A stretch of DNA of 64,000 nucleotides. It comes from Ianthella basta. Lineage: Eukaryota > Porifera > Demospongiae > Verongiida > Ianthellidae. Location: NCBI GenBank assembly GCA_964019415.1, contig OZ025877.1, positions 3,837,039-3,901,038 of the forward strand, written 5' to 3'. Position numbers and translations under genes: made by a program. This document shows, in pieces, positions 43,301 through 64,000 of this stretch (within the stretch, counting starts at the first letter, position 1; each line of letters begins with the position of its first letter). The notes beneath the pieces were generated by a model, which saw only the letters and a program-made list of their open reading frames with translations, had not been told where the DNA came from and ran no database searches.

Positions 43301-46300
43301 AAGAAACACTGTCATACACTATAAACACAGTGGTAGAGCTATTGGGTGATATTGTTACAATCAGAGCCTACTCTTGGGGTGATTACTGTATGACCACTGA
43401 GACTAGCTTGACCACTAGCTGTATGTGTGCTGCAGGGACACTGTGTAGGACATAATTATATTCATAGCTTTGTTCCTGTTTATACATACCCACTTCCTGC
43501 AGGGGTGGGAGATAATTATATTCATAGCCTTGTTGTTGACAGCTGCCCATTTCCTACTCCCTTTTAGAATTTAGTAGAGTTCATGTTTGTTTACACAGTG
43601 GTAAGCATTGCTGGCCAATTCGTTGTCAGGTGGTGAAATACAATAGTATAATTATACCTGTGACAACATGGGGAATTTCCAGTCTCTGCCAGATTACAGG
43701 TCTAGCTTCAGTAACAAATGTTTATGAATTTCCTAGTCCCTTCTAGAGTGCAGACAAGTTTAGTACCAGTAGCTATATGAATATTTCCTAGTTTCTGCTG
43801 GGCAGATATGGGTCAGCAAGGCTATGAATCTGATTATCTTACTGACAGCCTGGCTTCTCAGTAAAAAGTAAAGAATGATCATAGAGCAGAAGGAGCACTA
43901 TAGCATACATGGCCACAGCTACTTCGTTCGGCAAAAATATTTTGCACTTACACATAATTGCAAATAACTTTTGTATGTATGTGTTGCTGCATAGGGTCTC
44001 CCATTGTGTGTCATTGTTGATGCAGTAAAGGCCTAATAATGTTAGCATTATTATGGTAAACTTCAAGTATGTACATGAAACCATTTGACCAACGCACTAC
44101 CATAGTATACAATCTTATACATATGATTCAGCCATTGATCTGGTTTCTCAAAGTTGACCATGGATAGTAGAGCACAGGAACAGGGTTGTAAATAGACTCA
44201 CGTATGCTGATGACACTGCATAAACAAGCCATAAAGCTTACTCTGTCTGGCCAATGCCAATGGCACAGTGTTGGTGGTGCTTCATCATGTCCTTTGCTAA
44301 TAATATTATACGTACTTTGTCTAGCTAATGGTGTATTTGCATTTGCTGTTCCACAAAGTTACAGTTAACCGGCACAGTCTATGCTCTGGTGTAATGCACA
44401 GAAGATTACACATTTACATGGCTACAACCATCTTAATTAAATGCATTTAACAATATGATTTGGCCTGGACTATAATACGCTTTGCAATATTGGCCAACTG
44501 CGTGGTGTGCTGTTGCACAAAATCTATTGCTAATCATATCCATTGCCCCATGCCAGAGATGAGGCAATACAGGGATAAAATGGCTGCTGGTTACCGGTCA
44601 CCCAGATCATATATCCTCTGGATGATACTGTACAACCACTGAGACTAGCTTGACTACTGTATTAGCATAATTATGTATATTTAGTTGGTGACAGTATTAA
44701 TTATCTTCATAGCTTCGTTGACAATGTAATAATTATACCAGGCCTATCAGGTAGTAGGAAATCTCCATAGCTACTGATGCTAAACCCTCTGCACTCTAGT
44801 ATTATGTCATAGCTGCTGGTACTAAATCTGTCAGAGCCTGGAGCACTTGTGTATTCTCGCAGGGAAATCCCCATCTGTTAATGTCATAGGTATACCTCAC
44901 CAATTCGCACTGATCTGAGTCATGCACTAATTGCTGATCATGCATGAGAACTTGTGTTCTCTAGTAAGGAATGTATGTGACTACTGTATAAACAAACAAT
45001 GTACCTCGCCTGTAGTACCTGTAGTATGTCTATGATACTTGATAGGAAAAGGAACTATGTACGTACATGGGTATGTACTTGGTTCCGGGATTGCTTATGT
45101 AGGTGTCAATGACACACAATGCATCGTATAAACAGTGTGTGTCTCAACGATGCTTATATGCGTGAAAAGTATATAAATATATTGCCAGTTTGTCTCAGTG
45201 AAATCCTGACCATGGAGTGGCTGATCTTGAATATAGCCTGCATGAGATTAGTGTGGTATAGTAGTTTCATTGTATTGGACAATTGTAGTCTCATGCACCA
45301 GGTTTCCTTGCAGAAGGGCCTTGTATTACAGTGAAACTCGTGTAATCCGCCACAATTGGGAGTTTTGAATTTGTAGGTTAATTAATGAGGTTGGCGGATT
45401 AACGAGGTAAAAATAAAAGTATGTGTACTAATTTGTTCTTTGGAAACTCAGGCAGATTTGCAGGTTTGGCGGATTAAAGGGGGCAGTTTACTAGGGTTTC
45501 ACTGTATAGTGTATACCACTTTGTGCCCAAGACATGATTCTGTCCTGGCCAATCAGAATCACCGTTTGCTATATGATGTCATCCTTAATTTAAAGACGTG
45601 ACATTGGCCCACTTGAAGTAAATTGTTACCCACACCCCTAATAGCACCTCTCCAATAGCTTTCCAAAATGACAGACGGTGATACAATAATGCAGTTTTTA
45701 CTTTGGCTATATTCTTTTCAGTTCTACTCTATGTATATTATGAGTGAGTACGCATGGTTAATATTCTTTTTATGGAGTAAGTCGTAGACAAGTTTGCATC
45801 TATTAGTCATACTGTGTAAATAGCAGCACATATAGCTAGCTGCTATTCTGGTGATTTTGGCGGTTTCAGATAATATGCATAAAATTATGTACTTTTAGGA
45901 CAAAACACTGACACACACTATAAGCACAGTAGTAAACCAGGCCCTGAAGAGTACCTCTCCCATGCACTAGTACATTATAAGTAGCTGTACTAAATGACAC
46001 TATTTGGCAGATTTTACTTTGGCTACGTTTATTCCTTCCATTTGCACTCTGCGCACTTTGAAGGAACATGCATAGATCATATGACATTGTCCATTTTAGG
46101 AGTAAGACACATTTGCAGCCAGGCTGTCTAAATAGCAGCTCATGGCTATTCATTTTTGGAATTTAAACAGTTTCTGGTAAATGTGCACATTAGGAAGAAG
46201 CACTGTCAGACACTATAAACACAGTAGTTGAGCTACTGGATTTGCAACCAGACCCTATACCCTTGGGATGATTATGTTGTATGAACACTGAGACTAGCTT

Positions 46301-47700
46301 GATCACTAGCTGCATGTGTGCTGCAGGGACACCATGTAAGAGATAATTATATTCATAGCCATGGGTGGGAGATAACTATATTCATAGTATTGTTGACATG
46401 TACACATTTCCTACTTTCTTTTAGAATTTAGTAGAGTGCATGTTTTGTCTACACAGTGGTAAGCTTTAGTGGGTCACTTCAGTGTCAGGTGGTGAGGTAC
46501 AATAATACATATGACAACATTGGGAATTTCAAGTACATCATGAACATTATTACAACCCACACAATGCAATCTGGTTGGCACATTGCCTTACATCATCTTC
46601 CGCAGGTCCACACAGTGCAACCCAACCAGATTGCAGTTGTGCTCTGACATCACAACAAGAGTTGCAACTCAGGCAGTCTGCAATCTCCACTCACTGTGAT
46701 GTGTATTGGACATGGTGTAGGAGATAATTGCATTCACGGCCTTGTTGACACAGTTGTATTCTCCATTTCCTGTTAAGGTACCAATTTCCTACTCCCTTTT
46801 AAAATTTAATATCAGTGACTGCATATTCCTACTAGTGTGCATGTTTGTTTACACAATGGTAAACAGCGGGCACGCAGTATACTACTAGTCTAGGGTGTAT
46901 CATTGCTCTCCATGAGAATGTACAACTGTAACTACATACATGTACACCATGTGACCAACATAAAACAGACATTAAATCTAATGCTATATATCAGCCATTT
47001 ACTCAGCTATCGTGTTTTGGTTTTCCCTGAATTGAGCTGTCGCTACATCTGCTTTCTTTCTTACTTACTAAGACCGTACAAGTTTGCCAGTCCTGGGACT
47101 AGTTGTGTGCCAACTAAGGCAACCTTTGTGCCTCAATTGCCATTTGCTGGCCGACATCCAGGAAAGAAACCACTTGTTAAAAATGGCACTGTGTGGTAGT
47201 GGTGCATCATGTCCATTGCTTCTTCACTTTGTAAGTTGCACTCAATTGTGTCTGGCTTACAGTGCTTCACTTCTTGCATAACATGGAGTGTAATGCTTTA
47301 TACCCATCATGTGACTCTGTTTCGAATCCTCGTCCTGTGCTTTACTATCTATATGTTTAGAAATCCTTTGATGAAGCCATGTGGGACATATGTTTAGGCA
47401 CTAACTATAATGAATATTATGGCCAGGGACTTGGTTAGTCTCGAATCCTGACATTCCTGCAGTTTAGCGCAATAATAAATAAGCTCGTGGAGAACAGGGG
47501 CTTGATGTGAGACTAGAACTTGGTGGGCCAAATCAGTGTGTAAGGTGGTGATGGCCCGGGTATACACATGTAGCTATGACCACGTACATAGGGAGTTATG
47601 CCTTAAATTTGCTGTATTGTATATGAAGCTAAAGAAATCCTGAAATGGAATATAACATCTGTACATGGATATGATATACAGCAACATTTTTTGGTAATCG
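40400..47700. repeat. Intergenic region with internal and inter-gene duplications
   Basis: No exon is recognised over 7 kb. Paired segments: 40672-40895 with 44088-44305; 42893-43600 with 45690-46470; and 41734-41850 with 59347-59462 upstream of the second DSL gene. This DNA is thus part of the duplication that made the two DSL-type genes. A 73-codon frame at 42051 (MPTKRKTANQ) has no support. Confidence 0.6.
45329..45504. mobile_element. Pogo/Tigger-like MITE, 176 bp
   Basis: The left end cagtgaaactcgtgtaatcc and the right end ggatta ... gggtttcactg are inverted, and TA stands on both sides. Non-coding. Confidence 0.65.
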
Positions 47701-47725
47701 AAAGGTGTCAGTTCCAGGTACCTAG

Positions 47726-47733
47726 CATAAAAG
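47726..47733 (+). promoter_or_regulatory. TATA-like box of the first DSL/VWA gene
   Basis: cataaaag, 55 bases before the ATG, within a block (ggtgtcagt-ccagg ... agcataaaa-gcctc) that is conserved at the same distance before the second copy of the gene at 62183. Confidence 0.5.
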
Positions 47734-47780
47734 AGCCTCCAGATAGTCTGTATGGTTCAGTTTAACCAAACCAATCAGCT

Positions 47781-58815
<11,035 letters not shown>

Positions 58816-61800
58816 AGGATGAACCACCCCTGAGCACAGAACTATAGAATAGATCATAGAACCAATTACCTGTAGTATTTCCTAGGCCATGTATAGCTTT
58901 AGCCAGATATCATCCACATATGGTATCATCATTATACAGATATTATGATCAATCTAGTTTTTAGTCAATCGATATCATGCAGATCATAATAGTTGTTGCT
59001 ATTTGGTATAATATATTATGCATATGAAGACAGGTTCATTTCATAACATAATTATGTACTTGCAATTGTCAACTTTGCTGTATGTAGAGCCTCCAGCTCC
59101 AGTTCGATTGTGAGTGTACATGTGCTTGCACGTGCGCAGCATATGCATGCAATTGCAAATTTCTATAGGCACTGCGCATGCCCTAACTGCATAATTTCCT
59201 AGAAACCATAATTGCACCATAATTTATTATTATTGTATAGCTGATGAACGTAGCCTCGCTGCCCTTCTAGGCCTTATTATATTGGTTATATGGGAAATAT
59301 TAATATTAGGTCTGGGACATTGCTATACGTATATGCATTGCAATTGAGTTGTGCAGGTTAAGGCCCACAGTGCAACCCAATCAGATTGCAGTTGCATGTG
59401 CTCTGACATCACAAACCGGCTTGCAACTAATAAGCATCATCAGTATTTTGTGCAGAAATTCACTTGTACAATGATCTCATTAGCTGTCTTGATCTGATTT
59501 GTAGCATCAGAGCATTTCTGTACACGTAATCTGATTGAGTAGCTCTGTGAGCTACAACCTGGCCTGCACAATTCAATGTATAGCAATGTGCCAGGCCTAT
59601 TTTCTTATATGTTATTATTGATCTGGAAGCACCAGACTAGGTCAAGTGGTGTGCTATCTTACGTGTACAAAATTAAGTTCATCATACAGGTCTGAGTTAA
59701 ATTTGCAATGGCGCTTTTGAGTACAAAGCATACATAGTATGGTAGATTCTTTACCACTTTGGATATAATATTGATTTTTTGAATGGCTCTATCATAGCCA
59801 AATCACAACTGGATCAGAGATTTTAGCAGCCCACTTTAATTATAAGACAAGTTTGTTGTAATACAATGAAAATTGCAACACATAATTTATACATAGCTAC
59901 ATACACTATAGACACAGTAGTAGAGTTTGCTGGGTGATATTGTTACAACCGGAGCCTACCCTTGTGGTGATTATTGTGTGATCACTGAGACTCGCTTGTG
60001 TGCTGCAGCGACAGCGTTTAGGAGACAATTTTATTCATAGCTTTGTTGACACCTATTACGGTGCCCGTTTCCTACTCCCTTCTAGATTTTAGTAGAGTGC
60101 ATCTTTGTTTACACAGTGGTAAGCATTGCTGGCCAATTCATTGTCAGGTGGTAAGGTAAGGGATGATACCTATGACAACATGGGGAATTTCCGGTCTCTG
60201 CCAGAGTAGGCATGTCTTCAGTAACAAACATTTATGAGTTTCTTAGTCCCTTCTAGAGTGTAAACAGGTTTAGTACCAGTAGCTATGAATATTTCCTACT
60301 TCATGCTGATTAGATATTGCCATATATTTATGGGGTCAGCAAAGCTGTGAATCTGGTTATTTTACTGACTAAGCCTATCGACCCATGAGAGAATGATCCC
60401 AGAGCAAAAGGAGCCCAATAACACTATGCCCTACATTGGCATAGCTACTTAATTTTGCAAAACTATTATGCACTGAAAGATGTAATTGCGTAGAATGTTG
60501 CACAATTCATTGAGGTTGGAGACCGAATGAGTGTGCGAAGAACACTTCGCAGGCACTCTAGGTCAAGTCAGTATTCAACCAAACATCCTAACCTGTGAGC
60601 ACTACAGAGTCTCTCTAATCAAAGTTCTCATAGCAGATGTGAATATAACTTTACAGATACATATGTACACAACACATGTACAACTGTCCACACACAGTTA
60701 ACACACGTATCCAGTGTCACAATTGCAAATGGCTTTTGTATGTATGATGTGTTGCTGCATATGGTCTCTCATTGTGTGTCATTGTTGATGCTGTAAACGC
60801 CTAATAATGTTAACATTATTATGGTAAACTTAAATTTTGTACATGAAATAATGTGTCCAACACACTACCATATATACAATCTTGTGCATAGCATTCAGCC
60901 ATTGATCTGGTTTTCTCCAAATTGAACTAATGTGCACAAGGGAATGTGATCGGAAAAGACTCACGTATTATAACAGTTTCTTTTGTTGGCTCTTAATTCT
61001 GTTCAGGAGTAGCGCTACTTTTTGTTTGTGTTACAGCATACAAACACCCACCACCATTCATAATTATGTAGACAGCACTACCATGCTGTCTGATAAACAT
61101 AATGCACTAAACTTTGTAACCTAATTGCTCCTTCAGTTTTGGACGATATTCATTAAACATGGTAGGAAATGAAGAGGCGTAGAGAGAATAACGCATGGAG
61201 CCGAAATTTGGTGTAAATGTGTTCCATCCGAGTTTTTGCCACCATTGTATCTAAGAGATAGGGACTAGAACGTGTTTCGTTGTCCAAAAACTCCTCCTTC
61301 AATTTTCAACAATCTTCACCAAACGTAGAAGAGTATATCATAGCAATACAGGGGTGACCTAACGTGGCTATTGCCTTCACCCCTGGACTCCTTTAGCCAA
61401 ATGAATTAATATAAGTGAATTCTGTGCATACGAAGCTTTACAGAGCGTGTTTATGAAGTGTCCCAAATGAATGGACAGTTTCCAATAGTTCAACACTTAA
61501 ATTTGAAACATTTTTTCTGGGAACATTCCATTTGGGTGGGTATTCAGCTTACTGATAACATTGTATAAGCAAACCAAATGATAATCTCTCTGGCCTGTGC
61601 TAAATGGCACAGTGAGGTGGTGCGAGATTGTGTCCTTAGCAAATTTACTTCATAAGTTTGTCTGTGCACTCGCAACTGGTTTACCGTGCTTCACCTCTGG
61701 TATAGCATGGAGTGTGGTATGAATTACCCACCGTGTGACTCTATTTCCAATCCTGTTTCTGTGCCTGCTCTACTACCCATGTCAAGACATCCTTGATGGA

Positions 61801-62182
61801 GCTATGTGGCAATGGGACACCTGATTAGTCAGTAATTATATGAATTTTCCTACTTCAGAATGTTGCATGTTTGATCATGGTGAGGAATTTGGTGAGCCAA
61901 ATCAGTGTGCAAGGTGGTGAGGTACATGTACTGTATATATATATACAGTGCAAGTAAATATATATATAGTATGTGGCTGTATGGTCAATACACATGGGGA
62001 GTCATGCCTTTGCTGCATTTAATCTAAAAAAACATTGCTAAAACATTTTTGTAATGGAATGTATTACATTTCCTGCTTGTGGGATAGCTAAGTAAACAAT
62101 AACAATAGCAGTGATATGATGGCTATGGATACATATGTAAAAATATTTTTGTAATTCAAAGGTGTCAGTGCCAGGCATCTAG
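58816..62182. repeat. Intergenic region duplicated from 41.6-47.7 kb
   Basis: No gene seen. Matches include 59347-59462 with 41734-41850, 60060-60360 with 43560-43860, 60720-60930 with 43965-44150, and the last 100 bases with 47690-47780. A (TA)-rich stretch lies at 61934-61970. Confidence 0.6.
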
Positions 62183-62190
62183 CATAAAAA
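62183..62190 (+). promoter_or_regulatory. TATA-like box of the second DSL-type gene
   Basis: cataaaaa, 54 bases before ATG 62237, inside the block conserved with 47700-47750. Confidence 0.5.
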
Positions 62191-62236
62191 GCCTCAAGAC
62201 AGTCCCTATGGCCAGTATAAGTGAAACCAGGTAACT

Positions 62237-64000
62237 ATGGTCCTGCCAGCTATTCTGCTCTTTCTGCTCTGCGGCATCCTGTCATGTCATCAGGTTGGTC
62301 GGTAAAGTAGAATAGCTACATGCCTTCTGATGTTCCTATTCAAGCATTTTTAGTTGCAGCAAGCATTGCTAAATTTAGACCAGTCATTGAGTGTGTGCTG
62401 TGCATTAAAGCTTTGTGCAGCAGCAATCCGACATGCCTGAGGAATGTTTTTACAAAGTTGAATGCATATTGATTTACACTCTGAGTCAGCAGCCTCACTG
62501 TGTGCATGTGTAGAGTCATACTTTCTACCCTTATTTCTCGGCATGCATAATTATTGCTATTCCAGACTGAGTCTTCATAAGCACATAGGCAAAATTGTCA
62601 CTTGTTATAGCTGCATCCCACCACACAGTAACAGCAGACACACAGTGCTGCCACCTGGCTAAAGAACCTCTTTTCAACCCACCGTTCCTTAGTACAGATA
62701 CTTCAGCACATTATGACCATTAAGCCAGCATACAAAGCCCCTTTTGTTGGCTCTCATTAGTGCAGTAATGTGAGTGGGAAGAGATGCCAATAAATGTATG
62801 ACTTATATTGGGTTAAATCTGCATTAGACTTTGGAGGAGCCACAGCATTTATGGTTATTCATTGCAAGTGCTTTCAAATTTGAATAGTGTGCTGTTGGAA
62901 TTAACTCATTAGACCCGAAGTACTTTGCACCACGCACGAATTACAAAATTTTCTGAAGTTCTTTGGAAATGACACAAATATGCGTCATTCGAGATTATCC
63001 GCACTCTAACAAATGGAGCATTGGAGCAATCAAAATGAACAGCACATGTAGCTAAATGAGCTATGCATTGGCTAAAGGGCCATGCTATATTGAAATGAGT
63101 CCTCGCGAGTGAATAGGCAAAGTTGTCTCTCTTTGGAGCCACATTCCATCGATCACACCTTGTCTCTAGCCTACATACAGCTCTGTCACTGGGTTAAAGC
63201 TATACCTCTTTTCATTGCGCTGCTCTTTATCAACGCATGCCAGCACACCGTGATCATGCAACTGGCATACACATCCCCACAATAAGTACGAGTAAATGCT
63301 TCCAAATTTCCGAGGAGCAGTGAGCTCCTTTCCTTGTAAATAGCCAGCTTTTAATGCTTTATTAGCATATTAGCTATTCATAGTTGTGATTGCGTGCCTT
63401 CATCTTTTATGTGTAGGTTAACTTTGCTGAAGCAAGAGCTACAGTGCACATCAAGATCCGGTATTTTGAGTTTTTTGGTGATTGTGATGGAGGGTGGCAG
63501 AAGAACCCGGACTGTGATTTCTACTTCTGCTACTGTACTTACCCTGGAGCACGCGGAGATTGCTGTGTTCACTGTCCCAATGGAGGTAGAACTCTTGGTG
63601 GTTATCATATTCGTGAGCATCAGTTTTCACATGTTATGCCCAACCCGATCACCCAATTCTATAATGGTGGATCATTCACTCTAAAGTTTGAAGCTTGGGA
63701 CAGGGATGGGGGGTTTCTTGGTGGTGATGACTACTTGACTACAATGAGAGTTCATGTGACACCAAGAGCAGGTACTATAGTGTACCATAGTACTGGAGGA
63801 AATCACAGTGACCGCCTTGATACCAGTTTCGCACTCTCCTGTTACCCTAACTACTATGGTCCCCAGTGCACAGTGTACTGTACCCCTCCAAGCAATGGCC
63901 ATGGATATTGTAACTATTATGGCAGAGTAGTTTGCCACACCAACTACTACCTCCCTAGCAGCGGTTGCATTAAACACTGTGTTCCTCCCCTCCATGGTCA
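62237..64000 (+). CDS. Second MNNL/DSL-type gene, 5' part (runs off the window)
   Basis: Exon 1 is 62237-62293 (MVLPAILLFLLCGILSCHQ, signal peptide) and exon 2 starts at 63417 after gtgtag and is open to the window end. Both exon borders and phases equal those of the first copy. Exon 2 encodes an MNNL-like domain (FEFFGDCDGGW, FYFCYC, LKFEAWDRDGG), a DSL-like domain (SCYPNYYGPQCTVYC) and the start of the half-DSL array (NYYLPSSGC, HCVPP). It differs from copy 1 at scattered sites (for example WQKNPD for WTQKNPD, GARGDC for GPYGDC). The rest, including any VWA domain, lies outside the window. Confidence 0.9.
62294..63416. other. Intron 1 of the second DSL-type gene
   Basis: Aligns along its length with intron 1 of the first copy (47838-48668). 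No gene seen inside. Confidence 0.7.

Overview
The window is nuclear DNA of an animal. Genes are split into many small exons by GT-AG introns, there are long microsatellites, LTR and non-LTR retroelements and foldback/MITE elements, and the proteins are extracellular mosaics (Calx-beta, sushi/CCP, Ig, calcium-binding EGF, ephrin-receptor-like, VWA, MNNL/DSL). A-T richness, short introns, Calx-beta repeats and a divergent Notch-ligand-like N-terminus fit a demosponge, possibly Amphimedon. That is an inference; no sequence was searched.

Layout, all host genes on the + strand. (1) 1-6.5 kb: end of a DDE transposase, exons with one LIM domain of ABLIM/UNC-115 type, then repeats. (2) 6.5-12.9 kb: four Calx-beta domains, each split over two or three phase-1 exons, then a sushi exon. 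(3) 12.9-14.7 kb: two further sushi exons made by a tandem duplication. (4) 14.85-39.1 kb: a block duplicated three times, each copy holding an old retroelement relic, an Ig exon, a linker exon, a variant-sushi exon and a sushi exon. Later insertions differ between copies: a Gypsy fragment, a complete but broken Gypsy element and a CpG-rich palindromic element in unit B; a LINE in unit C. (5) 39.1-47.7 kb: intergenic DNA with internal duplications, a foldback element and a pogo-like MITE. (6) 47.78-58.82 kb: a complete 13-exon gene, predicted 1168 residues, with signal peptide, MNNL-like and DSL-like domains, an array of DSL-like half repeats, sushi, three EGF, variant sushi, a region with a dibasic cleavage site, two ephrin-receptor-like repeats, EGF and VWA, and no membrane span. 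(7) 62.24-64.0 kb: the start of a tandem second copy of that gene.

Nearly all domain exons in both loci are symmetric (phase 1-1, lengths divisible by three), so domains can be gained, lost or skipped without breaking frame. The same variant-sushi exon occurs in the triplicated block and in the DSL/VWA gene, which links the two loci by exon shuffling. The three paralogous units act as an internal reference: they show that the 200-N gap in the first Ig exon is a zero-length artefact, and they mark the empty target sites of the later insertions.
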